Shown here: one piece after another, positions 10,047 to 23,300 of the stretch
How the letters are laid out: every line of letters begins with the position of its first letter
Position numbering within the stretch: the stretch's first letter is position 1
Source of the DNA: Rhynchospora pubera
Lineage: Eukaryota; Streptophyta; Magnoliopsida; Poales; Cyperaceae
NCBI GenBank assembly: GCA_028095005.1
Contig: CM051462.1
Location: forward strand, 170,819,955-170,883,954
Length of the DNA: 64,000 nucleotides
Reading direction: 5' to 3'
Translations under genes and position numbers: made by a program
The notes under the pieces: generated by a model
Database searches by the model: none
What the model saw: only the letters and a program-made list of their open reading frames with translations
Told to the model about the DNA's origin: nothing

Positions 10047-10626
10047 TCGGGACGAAGACTGCGGATAAACTCCGCACGGAACCAATCCGAATATATCCGA
10101 ATCCGAATATATACGTATCCGTATTCGTATCTGATAAGAAAATATAGATATAGATATAGTTTGATAACTATCCTATCTTTATCCGTATTTCGACAAAAAA
10201 ATATGTTTTTGGAACCGTATTTGATAATTATTCAAACTGTTTTCGTCCTTAATTGAATCAATGGCACAAGATGATTAACCTAATTGGTCCTCTAGTGCTA
10301 TAGAAAAGACTTTTGATTTTGATAAATTCACCTTCAATTAGTTAGGTTTGTTTCTAATAACATTTTAGTCTGATTAATAACATATTACGAAATATCGAAT
10401 TAATTTTTACTTTTATTTAATAGTTTATTATATATATGTGTTAATATCCGAAATGTATTTGTATTCGTATCCATATCAGACAAAATTCAATTCGTATTCA
10501 TATATGCTTAATATTTAACCCATAACCGTATTCTAATATATATATTCATATTAGTATCCGTATCTGACAAAAAGGATATGATTTGACTACTAATCGAACT
10601 GTATCCGAACCGTTTTCATCCCTAAC
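10047..10626. repeat. hAT-like non-autonomous element with TATCCG repeats
   Basis: The left end reads cGGGACGAAgACtgcGGATA and the right end in reverse GGGATGAAAACGGTTCGGATA, a degenerate inverted pair. Inside, TATCCGAA / CGGATA motifs recur near both ends. No clear 8-bp duplication flanks it. A related segment lies at 28745-28955. Confidence 0.5.
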
Positions 10627-11105
10627 ATGATACTTATGTAAAATTGTAATTAAATTATAAAGAAAATATTTATAATTTTACTTTTTAGATTTTAATTAAC
10701 GTTCGTTTAATCAGTTGTCATGATTGTTCATTTAATTAGTTGATTCTCAATATAATTAATCATAATTCAATAATGATGTATATATCATTTTGTATCACAT
10801 GCAAATTACTATAAGCTCACGTAAAATCATTCGGTGTACATTAGTGTTGATCATCAAGACGAATCGAACCACATGCATGCACCCACTTCTTTCATATGTA
10901 TTTTTTTTTCCTCCAAATATAATCTTTAAGTAGGTGGTAGATATATTCTTAGAGTTATTGTCTCGAGTCGTGTTTGAGTTCAATATATAATTATATATAT
11001 GTCGTGTTTTGTATCCCAGAAAATACAAAACATTTATATATATTGAATCGGAAATATGTATTATGTCTTCTTGTATATAATACTATCTCTAAACACAGTT
11101 CTATA
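10627..11105. other. AT-rich intergenic region
   Basis: I see no gene or element ends here. The open frame at 11028-10795 on the minus strand has no recognisable motif. Confidence 0.5.
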
Positions 11106-11108
11106 TAT

Positions 11109-11290
11109 GACTTCGTTTGGATGCGTTGAGAATAAGGTAGGAAGAAGGGAAGAAATTTATTGGGAAGGGATAAATTTATTGGGAAGTATGTAACTTTTGT
11201 GAAGAGTTTGGATGATTGAAAATAAATTTATTGGTAAAAAGTGATTATTCCTTATTCCTTATTCCGGGAAGAAGCCATCCAAACGGAGCC
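11109..11290. mobile_element. MITE, family A copy 1
   Basis: The terminal inverted repeat is GACTTCGTTTGGATG / CATCCAAACGGAGCC, flanked by TAT on both sides (11106-11108 and 11291-11293). Its core, GTGAAGAGTTTGGAT, is shared with the copies at 16641, 30972 and 40110. Confidence 0.75.
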
Positions 11291-11293
11291 TAT

Positions 11294-13840
11294 AAATCCG
11301 TTAAAAAATAAGGGTAACTAAGGAGAACTTTCTAAGTTAGATTAGAGGATTATATTATCATTAGGTAAACTAAGACTAATTAATATTTTAAAAACCGTGC
11401 CGGACATCAAACCGCTAAATTTATCAATTGGAAGGTTCGACTGGTCCAACCGACGGAAAGAACCAGATCATGATGTTATTGTTAATATATTATATAAATA
11501 ATTTACTGCCGAGTTGTTCACAAATGTCCACTGGGCCATGTCCCATAAAAGGGTATATGTATATTGAATTTAGTTTGTTGTGAAATAGTAAAAATTATAT
11601 TTTTACTGTTTGTAAAAATTATATTTCACAAAATAGGGAAAAATATAAATATTATAAAATTTAGTTTGTTGTGAAATTAATATGTATATTGAATTTTAAA
11701 ATTATATTTTTCAATTTGAAAAAAAAATCAACGAATAAGGCCATGATGCATAAAAGGGTATATGCATCATAGTGGACCAGAAAGTCTCTATATTGCATTC
11801 TAATTATTATAATTAATGTAATTAGAAGAAAATATTTTTTATTCACTTTTTTCAATTGGTCCCTATGAATATTATTGATAACTAAATTTGTTATTATAAT
11901 GAAATTTCAATTTACAATAAAAAATACTATAGTAACAACAAATATTATCATAATCATCACTCATTATTAACAATTATTAATATTATTTTATTATTTTTGG
12001 TAATTTGGAAATATTAGTTTTGTCATTGCGATTTGGAAAATTATTTTTTTTATTCCTTATTTCGCTTGTGGGCCCATCAACTTATTCCACTTAAGTTATA
12101 TGCCTCTATTCGACAATCAAATCACCCCCCTTTTAAGCATTTGACTTTTAACTTTTGAACATTAATATAATTCAGTATTTGACCATTTGATTTTGCAGCG
12201 GGAAGGCAGTCATTTTCTTTGAACTCCTAGATTCTTAAGCGTACAGAAAAAACTAAAAAAGAGATGTATTTTATTGACCAAATTAATTAACATATACAAT
12301 AAAAATTTATTTTTTGTAAGAGTCGTATTTATTAGGTTCAAAATGAAATGTCTTTATATTAAAAGTTTCGTTTATTATATATATAGTTTTTGCTTGTATC
12401 CAGGCTTATTTAAATTCTGTTTGCTCCGCTTTGGCATATCTGTCAAAAACTCGAATTAATTAGCATAGAAGATTATGATCAACCGCTAGTATACTGCTTC
12501 CAAAAATGTACATATAAGTTGGAAGTAGGGTTTCTTTGGAGGCAAGGAGATCTCTTCTTTCTATTGGACTGGAGTACTGGACTGAAACCAATGGGGTCAG
12601 CCGGTCAGGGTCAAGAAAAATAAAGGAGATCTTACTCTTGTGACTATCTGGGACAGTGGCAGTGATAAGAAAACTGAAACAGTAATTAATATTTCATTTG
12701 GAAGGTTGCCTGTTTGAAAATTTGAGACAGTATTTTATACATCCAGATGCCAAGCTACAAGTCTACATCACGGCATGAATGTATATAATGTACAGTAATT
12801 ATGTATGCCATGTGGGCATGTACAGTTCGCATTTGCCGTTTATCTAGAAAGTTTTCTGTACGTGCCCAAAAAATCATTGACCCACAGAATTACTGGATTT
12901 GTGAAAATAATATCTTTACGCCTAATGCGATTTTAACCAGACAAGACAACTACTTAAAAATGGCAAAATCGTTCCATGACAAACATTTAATATAAAGATA
13001 GGGCCTTAATTTGCAGATCGTTAAAGGAATAATGCGTGTATGACTAGCTAATGTTATTTTTTTCTTTTAGTTTTGTAAGAAATTAATAGCGCAAGAACAG
13101 TACTAGTACTAATTCAAATATTGTGAGCAAGTAGTAATTAATATATCTTGTGTTATTCAGAATAGTACAAATATTGTTTAGGTTGTATAATTATATATAT
13201 AGTATTATATAGTCACAACTCACAAGAGGACCTTGCATATATAAGTGCATAATGGACTTGAAATTAAAGAACTTATTAACTATCTCGAGAGAGCGAGAGA
13301 GAGAGATGATGCAGGCCGACAGCGCTTGACAAACATCCGGCAATGCTAGGGACAAAGAAAAGGACTGCCGATAAGATAAAATTCTCAAAATACATTAATT
13401 GATGTGAACAACAAAAAAACAAAAAAATAAATAATGAGAATGTATGGAGAGAGAGGAGGACAATTAAGAGAGGTGAGAAGCAAGCTATGCATAAAACTAT
13501 GATGAGACTCACATCAATGAGTCTCTGCTTCTCATTGTCTGAGACACAAAAACAATGCCAACTGTCAGTGCAAGACGGTGCCCAAAGTTGGCAATCTCAG
13601 TCTCAATCTCAATCTCAATCTGTTGGATCATGTATGTATCCCTTCCCAAGGAGCTGGCGAGTTCAGCAGGGATGCTGGGGCCGCTCCCTTTCTTTCTTTC
13701 TTTGTCTCACTTGTATTTGTTGATTCCTTCATCAATGCCTCAAGCCCTCAACCAATCTTCTCATCAAAATGGAAACTTGTACATATATATAATAAACATT
13801 TTGTCTGTGGCCTATCTCCAGACATACCACGGTGTTGTGT
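11294..13840. other. AT-rich intergenic region with short low-complexity tracts
   Basis: No protein domain is recognisable. Repeated phrases such as gtttgttgtgaaat and gtaaaaattatattt occur at 11570-11690. A GA-rich tract lies at 13284-13308 and a TCAATC hexamer repeat at 13600-13621. Several overlapping short frames at 13190-13940 share no consistent coding signal. Confidence 0.45.
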
Positions 13841-13851
13841 CCCTCCGATTG

Positions 13852-13952
13852 GATTCGAAACCGAACTGAGGTTTTTTTTTTATATTTAATTTCAAAATAA
13901 GGATTCGAAACCGAACTGAGGTTTTTTTTTATATTTAATTTCAAAATAAGTT
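13852..13952. repeat. Tandem duplication of about 51 bp
   Basis: Two adjacent copies begin ggattcgaaaccgaactgag and continue through a T-run to caaaataag (13852-13902 and 13903-13952), nearly identical, differing by one T in the run. This points to recent duplication. Confidence 0.9.
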
Positions 13953-15091
13953 GGAAGGTTTAACCCACCTTATCTTAAAAAATATATATATATAATCAAC
14001 ACAAATAAAAAATGTAATTTAAGAGATGAATATAAAAATAGATCATCAATGTACTAAGTATGATCTAAGAAGCGTCAATCATCCTAGTCAAACAATCTTC
14101 TAACCATATAATAAATGAAATAATATTAAAACCAAGAAAATACAAATTAAAACATTGGTATTTAAAACTAATGCAAGTTGAATTTGAATCATAAATAAAC
14201 CATTGTACTCATAATTATGATAGCAAATGGGTTTGCAAGATTGCAAAATTTTCAAATGTATTAAAAATTGATACCTTAACTTTATTATATTTATAAATGT
14301 GATTTAACTTTATATTTACCTTAAAATATTTTTAAGCTGATTACTAACGCATCTTACACTCTTCGGAGAAGTCCCTGCGAGTTTTTATCTCACAAATTAA
14401 GCTAAGATGCTTGATAAATAACGAAGAATGCCTTGTATTTGTTTGTGTGAGCTTTGCAATTAACCACGAGGAAAAAGGAACAAACTTCCTCTCTTTGCTT
14501 CCTCTTACGAAAACATCTTTAAATTCTTAAAATTTGTACCGATGTGCTTGGATGTATACAGTATACTGCGGTGTGTGTGCCAAAGGCAAGCAAAGCAGCG
14601 TAGAGCATGCAGGCTATACAAGAGGTTAGCTTGGTGGCTTTATTCAGTACCACGTACTTAATTGGCAATGAGGGGAGAGCTCTAGTGCGCACCAGCTGAT
14701 CTCTATTCTCTCGCTCTCTCTCTCTCACTGTTTGGGTCTTTTTCCTATTGCTCCTAGTTGGAACTTATATGTCTATTATTTGGTACATGTATCTGCTTTG
14801 ACAACTCAGCTACTAATGCCTGTACTTTTGGAAGTTGGAAGTTGGAACCATATATATCTACACTCATCACCTTAATTCGGTTCTTTATTATCTCCATTTG
14901 TTTTTTTTTAATGTGAATAATTAATGGCAACAGATTTAATGTCCGGAGCTGGACATATGTAAATGATGAATTTAAGTGGTACGGTACAAAACTGGTTGAA
15001 TTTTTTAAATCTTAGTTTTATACTCACAATACGTACTCAATGTGCTTATATATTTGTATTTTAATATATATTCATCCAAAATAACAGTACA
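13953..15091. other. AT-rich intergenic region
   Basis: No gene or element ends seen apart from a CT-rich tract at about 14707-14727. Confidence 0.5.
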
Positions 15092-15094
15092 TAT

Positions 15095-16246
15095 GGGCAC
15101 GTTTGGACTCACGGTGAATAGACATGAATAGACATATTCATGAATAAGTTTTGCGAATATACTACATTGAGAATTAGGGTTTACCACTAGACCGCCCGGT
15201 CCAACCCGACCCTTACCCGAACCGGACTTTTTCCCGACCCGACCCGGACCGTAGAAGAACCGTGATGGACCGAGGGGGGTGGTCCGGGTCGGGTTTATCA
15301 CGGGTTTGGGTCGCCAATTTAGCATAAACCCGACCTAAACCCGTCCCGTCTTAACCCGTGGACCAGCCCGGACCGGACCATAAACCCGTGCAAACCCGTG
15401 AGAACCGTGGCATTTTCAAAAAAAAAATCAAACCAAACCAAACCCGTTTGAATTTGTTCAATTATTAAAAAAATTACAAATCAAGTTTTTAGAATAAAAT
15501 AAATTTTAAATAAACTACAAATTATTTTATTATTAATTTTATTAGACTTAATATATTTTAACTAATTTTTATAATTTATATTTTATAATCTTTTGTCATG
15601 CAATTTTGAAAACCATCGACAATGAAAATAATATTAAAAATTACAAATTAAATTAAAAAAATTAAAATGGACTACAAAATTATACTTAATTATTTGAACT
15701 ATAAATATAATATATTTTAGCAAATTTATATTAATGTATTTTACAAATTTTTGATATTGAAACAATGAAAAAAGAAAAAAAAATTTGGAAAAAACCCACT
15801 TGGACCGGACCGGACCGAACCCGGCCCGACCCGCCTTTACCCGTCCGGTTCACATAGGTCCGGGTCTACCAAGGATTTGGGTCGACGTTTGAAAGGTGGC
15901 CCGTGCTAACCCGTCCCGTTTGGACCCGTGAACCCGTGAACCCGTGGCCCATGATAACCCGTGGACCGTGGGGGTTTGGACCGGACCGGACCGTTTGATA
16001 AACCCTATTGAGAATAGGCATATTCATGAATATGAGAAGGATGTTTAGATGCACAAAGGAGAATAAAGTTATTTGGTAGCTAATTTTTTAATATTAAATG
16101 AAGGTTATGGGTTTCTATTCCAACATTTTGCTAGAATATCTATTTACATGTGAATAGACCTATTCATTCTATTCATGAGTTGTTTAGATGACCACTATTC
16201 ATACTATTCGTGAATAAGCCTATTCACCTACCATCCAAACGCACCC
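15095..16246. mobile_element. MITE with GGGCACGTTTGGA ends, split by a nested hAT element
   Basis: Outer inverted ends are GGGCACGTTTGGA (15095) and, reversed, GGGTGCGTTTGGATGG (16246), followed on each side by GTGAATAG-type repeats. Without the insert at 15175-16007 the element is about 311 bp. No transposase. Confidence 0.7.
15175..16007. mobile_element. Non-autonomous hAT element with perfect 8-bp target duplication
   Basis: It starts TAGGGTTTACC and ends TAAACCCTA, flanked by TTGAGAAT on both sides (15167-15174 and 16008-16015). Both ends are rich in short CCGGACCGG and CCCGT motifs, with an AT-rich middle; this architecture and the 8-bp duplication are hAT hallmarks. No transposase frame is present. 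It sits inside the MITE at 15095-16246. Confidence 0.88.
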
Positions 16247-16310
16247 ATAAGCGTTACGATAATTCTGGAGTGCAGGAAAGTTTTGTTCTGAAAACAAAAC
16301 AAAAATAAAT

Positions 16311-16311
16311 A

Positions 16312-16355
<44 letters not shown>
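16311..16355. repeat. (TA)n microsatellite
   Basis: An uninterrupted TA dinucleotide run of about 40 bp. Confidence 0.95.
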
Positions 16356-16358
<3 letters not shown>

Positions 16359-16640
16359 CAAATGGTATGAACAGTATTTGTACAATTTTGATATGATTCT
16401 TTTTAACCAAATTGCGACGGAGTTCTATCATCGTATTCGTACCGGAGATTTTTTAAAATTTTTGTACCACCGTATCCAATACGGTACTAGCACTTGTATC
16501 AATGCAACATAGATTTGGGGATTCTTGATAGCCTCTGAGAGAGAATATAATTCTAACTCCTTGTGACAGAGATTTCAGAGCCTAGGTATCAAATAAATTT
16601 ATACCTTGTTTTACCTCACTAGTCGTTCTGGTAAACCTAA

Positions 16641-16799
16641 GGGGCCATTTGGTTCGCTTAGGAATTTGGGGAATTTTCAATTCCTAGGCATAAATTTATT
16701 GAAAAATGTGTAACTTTGTGAAGAGTTTGGATTGTTTATAATAAATTTATGCCTAGGAATAGAAAATTATCCAAATTCCCACTCAATCCAATCGGCCCC
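16641..16799. mobile_element. Tourist-like MITE, family A copy 2
   Basis: The ends are GGGGCCATTTGGTT and, reversed, GGGGCCGATTGGATT, flanked by TAA on both sides (16638-16640, 16800-16802), the 3-bp TWA target of PIF/Harbinger elements. Inside it carries GTAACTTTGTGAAGAGTTTG, shared with the family A copies. Confidence 0.85.
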
Positions 16800-16802
16800 T
16801 AA

Positions 16803-18394
16803 AAGTTGAACCTAAGGGACAGTACAATTAATTACCAAACTTTACTTTCTCACGAAAGCTAGACAAGACAATTTTATGATTTTATAATTTAAAACGATAA
16901 TTATCTAAAGTGCAAGTAATTAAATTATTTTTTGTTGATTTTTAAGGTTTTCTAGACTCAAACGGATATAAATGAATATCCTAAGGTTTTGGATTTCATT
17001 TAGTTTTGCTCTGAAGCTTTGTTATCACACGTTTTCGCGCTTGACAGACAAAATTTCGGACCGAAATTTATATATTTCCCGTGTCGAAAAGTGCTCCAAA
17101 CTCTATGCTTTTACTTGATATTTTTAGGTAAGGTTATGTGAAGGTTACTTATCGATCAGATTTAAGTCCTAGCCTCAGCCGTCTTAATTTTGGTTTTAAA
17201 CTTGGTTTGGAACTCGATTTTAACCACGTAATGACTAGTCCTAAACTTTCGAGTCAAAATTTAATCAATTAAGTTCTTTGTGTTGGATCTCCAGATGTAT
17301 CTAAGTCTTTTCGGATCACTTAGAAGCTGCACCTTTCGGTCATAAACTAACCTCCTCTTTCGAGTGTTTAGCTTATGTCAAGTACTTAATCAATTATCAG
17401 TTTCTTCTAGTTTAATGCCCTAAAGACGTTGCAGTTCATCCATAGGTAAACAACCAATTTAACTAAGCGTAAATATCAATTCTCAACATATCAAATCATA
17501 TAACAATATCAATCACATCAAGTTATAATAAATACTAAACTAAACTACTACCAAACCCTAAGACATAAGAAACTAGCCTAACATGCAAGCAAAATAAAAT
17601 ACAAACTTCATTGTCAATACAAGCAAAGAGAAAAGAAAAAAATACAACCAAGTAATCTCGGTAAACTCCTATTTGCAAGGCTTTAGAATCGTGGTTGGAC
17701 CAGTTCTACCATTGTCGCATCTAGAATCGCTCCAAAGTTGCTGCCATGGTCGTGCTCTACCGCGAAAGGTCGAATCTCACGCCTTTCAGTGCAATAACAG
17801 TGGTGAAAAAGATAGAATTTGATCTATGAAAGGTCGGATCTTTTCCTTTCTTTATTTTCGTGCATATATGGCTAGGGGAGAAACTTCGAAAGCAAGCTAG
17901 GTCAAGAGAACGCACCTCGTCTCTTTCTTTCTCCAGAATTTTCATTTTTGAGCTTTTTCGAAATAATTTCAGTCCAAGATAAAAATTTATGTCCAAAACG
18001 AGAAAATTTCGGACCAAAATTCTAGAATTGAGCACCGATAGTATTTTTATCATAATTTTTTTATTCGAACTCCGATTTAGCTGATTCAAAGATCGTTGGA
18101 AAATTTAGAATGAGCTCTACAATGCTATGGATTCCATTGAATTATTTTTTTTCCCAAAAATTCTCTCTTTTGTGCAATTATTGTGTCAAATCCACTAAAT
18201 TCCTACAAGACAAGTCAAATGCATAAAATTATGTCAAATCCACCAAATTCCTACAAAACAAGTCAAATGTCATGGCAATATCCAATCTTTCTAAATAAAA
18301 TATAAAAGTACAATGAGTATCATTATTTTGGATAGTATTTTGGTGTCAAGTATAATCAAAATGTATATATAAATAGGTAATATAACCTTACTAG
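16803..18394. other. Intergenic region, no gene seen
   Basis: No recognisable domain. The 110-codon minus-strand frame at 18089-17757 has no recognisable motif. A short imperfect direct repeat (gtcaaatccac.aaattcctac) occurs at 18184 and 18234. Confidence 0.5.
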
Positions 18395-18689
18395 CCCGGA
18401 TCGCCTGGTCCATGCACTATGGCAGATTCAGTTTTTTACGGTTGTGTTTTAGATATTTTTTACGTCGGATGATGGGTGCTATAAATGAGGGGGGTCGCTA
18501 AAGATAATAATTAACCGCCGTAAATATTCGTGATTTTGAGAAGCCGCGCATGGAATTTTTTATTTTGCATAGCGTCTTTTAACATTTAGCAGCCGTAAAA
18601 AACTATTTTTTACGGCTGTTATTTTTTAAAACCAACTTATATCTATTTCTAGAAAAACCGCCGTAGATGGCATAAATTATATAATTATT

Positions 18690-20379
18690 TTGCTCGTACT
18701 GTCCTGTTTGAATGGCTTGAAAGATTTGTATTTTGAATATAAGTACCAGTGTTCTATGGCTAGAATCAAAGAGGACTTGAAACTCTTTCTGAGCATGTGT
18801 AGATTGTTGCATGACTCAGATTAATTCGTGGGTTTTCAAGTATGAAAAGGAAGATCTTGTCAGATCCAGTTTATTGAGCAAATCGATTGTTCTAATAAAC
18901 TGTACCAACTGAGAACTCCTTTAAAAATTCTGTCTAAATGGAGTTGTTCTATTTTGAGTTAAGATTCCAGAAAAATTAATTTCATAATTTTTCATGGAAG
19001 TTTGGACCTTCAACTGGGTTAAAACATTTCGATCGACAGTCTGTTCCAGTACAGAATTTGTTGATTGTTTAGTATGTAACTCGAATTTTTTGAACTGAAC
19101 TTGGTTGTTTCTTTTCATGGATGGATAGCCTATAGTCTAAACTAGTTTTTCTATATATATTGTATATATAAAAACTGGATAGAAGGTGGTCTAACAGACC
19201 AAATGGTTGAGAGGATAAGCTGAAAATCTCATAACGGTGTTTCGTGCACTTGTAAGAGATTTGTCTTTTTTTTATTCTCCCAGATGGTTTAAGATCTCTT
19301 CTTGAAATTTTTACTGGTAATCACAACTATGACAAGGAGCTTAAGTAATTTATTTGAGAATTTTTGGAGACCAAAAACTATTGATTTTGTTGGATTCCAT
19401 TAGTTACGTTTTTTGGTAAATTACTGTTTTTCTAATTATTTAAACTAGTTGAAAACAATTAGAATACTCCTTGTTTGATCTCCTTTCAGTTATGGGATGT
19501 TGAAAGAACTTTCTAAATGAATTTAAACAAGTTTTGTTGTTTAAAATTGAGAATTTTTACACGAAATTTGCCTATGGCAAACAATACGCAAAGATGCTTG
19601 AAAATCGTTAATTGGAAACAAAGTGCTTGTATGTGCTAACTTTGTTTTGTAGGTGCTAATTTTGTTTTATAGATGGAAAGTGGGTTTAGTATGGCTCATG
19701 ACTCAATGCCTTGTGGTTGTAAATGAATGCATGTGTGAATGTTTGTAATGCGACCTTTGGTGTCATTAATTAATTAATTTGTTGATTAATTTTAATGTAA
19801 CTTGTGTGGCTTGCATGCCCCTAAGGCTAGGATGGGAATAGGATATTTTCACATGTATTTTTGTTCCTTTATTTTATATAGGATTTAGATCCTTATAGAA
19901 TTTAGTAGGAGGGACAAGGATTAGATTAGTTTTGCTTCATGGACGATGTGGCGAAACTAATGCAAGCGGGAGCCATACAAACCCACAACTATGGATGAAA
20001 TGCTTATATGTGATTGCTTGTGATTGCTATGAATTGTCATAGGCTAGGTATGGGTGTATGCTTACACGACCACCAAACAAGTGTCATATGATTGTTAGTC
20101 CCAACTAAACTCGATTAAGTGAAATCGCCCTCCTTCTCTCTATCCCCTTCACGCCGATTGTCACTCATGGCGCAGTCCGCCCAAGCGGATGTCATGGTTG
20201 CCAATTCGATAGTCGGGGTGCAAATCGCTAAGATTTGCAAGGAGCAAATAGTGAGAGGTTACTTTTCGATGGACCCAACTAGAGTTTGGACATTCGGGGC
20301 GAAGTTTGTAAATATACTTAGATATTCACAAACCAAGAATCATATGGTCGATATGATTGGTTGAAGAACCTACCTTGTC
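18690..20379. other. CACTA interior left of the copia remnant, not assigned
   Basis: It contains a possible 5' leader of the copia element and an 81-codon plus-strand frame (20119-20364) without a recognised domain. No LTR matching 24583-26330 is present here. Confidence 0.4.
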
Positions 20380-23300
20380 TAATTAAGTAGGGTGACGTGC
20401 CATAGCAGGCTCTACTTGATGAAAATCGGGATCTTGGAAAACCAACTACATTTAGGACATTAAATAAATGTAGTGAGAGTTTTATTTATTATAAATAAAA
20501 CAATTGCATAAACTAAATGACCTTAAATTGATTTTGTTATAGATGTTAAAGTGGTTAATTTTGTTGCGATCAATCTTTGAAAAATTAACAAACTCGTTTC
20601 TAAAAGTATTTACTTAAAGAAGTAATACCGATTCCTAAGACACGATCTTAGTAAAAAGAAATTTGAGTATGTCAATTCCCAAAACTTTCTTTAAACTATC
20701 CGAACGTAGCAATGCGATGATTGATTGACTTTTGGCGAAAAGTTATTCAATAAAGCGTATGGCTAATATCCTCATTTGAAATTTCTTGACCTTTGAATTA
20801 GAGAATTCATATGGACTAGATTTAACTCGTACGCTCTTATCCACTTACTCAAGAAAGTGTTCTTGGAGAAAGTAGATATTAACTCCATCATTTATGATCA
20901 AGTATAAAGAGTATGAGTTGACAAAGAGATTTTTCTTTTATAAAAGGATACATGAACGTTTCATTGGCTTACAAATCGAAAGATTTAAGTAGTTAATTGA
21001 TAACTAGAGATATTGATCTCCGATATCAAGGATTATTGATATTGTCATACGATCTCTTTCTAGTATTAAAGGATATGACGTTACCTTTTACGCACACTTG
21101 TTGGTGAAAAAGGTAATTGGTTAAGTATTCGAGAAATACTTCACCAAGGTATGAGTTGAAATTTCGAGACTCTCATTTATGACCATACGTCACATGAGAT
21201 ATTTCATTTGCCGTTTATGGGAGGCATTTGAAAGGTTGTCCGAAATACCATGATTGTAACGATTAGAAATATTCTAATCCTAAATTGTATTTGTCGTTCA
21301 AATTATCTCACTATTTACACTAGTAACTTGATGCTCGCATTTAACGAAATGTGTTAGCAATGAAGAATAAGAGAAATATTGAGAGATATAAAGTAAACTC
21401 CGTATATGAAATGACTTATTCGTTTAAGTCATTACCATTGAATACGTAGAGTTATCTTTATTAAGAGTTTGTTTAGGAATTGAAGGTTGCATACCTTAAT
21501 CCTAACTTCTTAAAACATCTCCATTTCATATTCGATGAAATAGATGATTATGTTTAATAAAAGACAAGTTCTTTTATTCTGGATTTGTTTATATGATTCC
21601 ATGCATCTTGATTGAATTTGCTTGAAAATAGATAAGCAAGTTTTGAATGACAAATAGGATGCGTAAGACTTGACATATAGTATTTGACTTTCATGTTATA
21701 TATAACCGCTTAGTCACATACATAAACGAGAATCACATTACGAGAGTCTCCGTAACGTAGAGCTCGTAATTCAATTCGATTTCAAATCGATTGATATTCG
21801 AATCATGTTTGTTAAATGACAAAAGCGCCTTTAACCTATGAAGGTTTAAGGACAAGTGAACTAATTAGGACTTATACATATCGATGTATAAAGACCTATA
21901 AGTACTTGTGCAATGAAAGGTTGTTAATACTTTACTACTTAACCAACGATCATTGTAGATATTAACATATTTATTTGATAAGGTATAAGTATGAACCTTT
22001 TGACTAGTTCAAAGGAGTTCAAGAGTAAAGTTTAAAAGATCTTTCAAGAAAAATGGAAGTCTTACAATTAATCATGGTAAATAGTTAAGTCACATGATTT
22101 GAAATATTATCTAAAGAGTATGAAAATAGTTTCACAACTCACTCCATGAGGAACATTATGGAATAATGTGTCCAAGAGTGGAGGTATCGAACACTATTTT
22201 GTATAGTTCGATCGATAATAAATCAAATTGACTTATTCGACTCGTATTAGGGAATTATGTTTGAGGACAATATTGTTTACACTGAATGATGTTTCATCGA
22301 AGTCTATTGGAGAAGATATCTTACGAGATTTTGATCTCTAAGTATAATACTTCTCGAGATTTGGTGTTGAGAAGCTTATTTCAAGTATTGTCGACTTGTA
22401 AGCTTAAACCAAATAAGACACTATAAGTTTGTAGGATATCTTAACTTAACCGAAAGGTGCTACTTCTACAAACATGATAAGAATAAAGTAGTTGTTGCTA
22501 ATCATAACGTAATCTTGTAGAATGATATTCTCAAGCAGAAGTAGTGGGAGTAAAGTGAGCATTAAAATGGTTTATGCGTCACTACAAGAAGTACTTTTAT
22601 AGGAAACTTGTCACTCCATACATGGTATTTAGTGAGAGTTGAGCGAAACTTCATTCATAAGTTGTTTTGAAAGAAGTTTAATAGTATGCTCCTTCTAATG
22701 AGGACTCAACCATCTCACGAGTTGAAGATGTTTGAGAAACTCATGGAATATATGAGGAGTCAAGAACTCGTTCAACAAAACGTTGTGGAAGAAGTTCATG
22801 AACCTCAAGTACCAATCCTACAAAAGATCAACGAGAGTTGATTTCCTAAACCGTTTGGTGCATAGGTTGTCACAACATTCTCGTATTAAGCATATGAGAA
22901 TCCGTTGATAAACAAAGAAACGATGGAACGATCCGATTCCACATATATGGTTTGAATTCATATGATCTTCAAATAAAATCTATGTATAACAACAAGGTAT
23001 AGACCTTGGTTGATGTTCATGAAGGAGCAATCCATCAAGAACGTTTAGATTTTCAAAAGGAAAGATCGACATGGATAACAAATCGACTATGTACAAAGCG
23101 CGGCTTCTCGCTTGTAGCTATGTTTAAGTCGATGGCTAGTTGAGTACGTACAAAGCACAATCTCTTGCTTGTGGCTATGTATAAGTTAATAAAAATCATT
23201 CTAGCAATAGTTGTATTTCATATATGTTGATATATGGAAAAACACATAAAACTGCCTTCTTCGTATGAATGAAGGAAGATGTTGTGCATTTGACACAAAT

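Noticed and set aside
13191..13870. Possible non-coding RNA or microRNA precursor in a CT/GA-rich segment
   Set aside because: No match to a mature plant microRNA I know and no convincing stem; overlapping short frames only.
15005..16054. Open frames of 62-106 codons rich in Pro, Gly and Arg
   Set aside because: They are translations of the repeated CCGGACC/CCCGT motifs of the hAT element.
20119..20364. 81-codon plus-strand frame as a gene
   Set aside because: No domain recognised; lies in the decayed copia/CACTA interior and stops soon. Left as unassigned.
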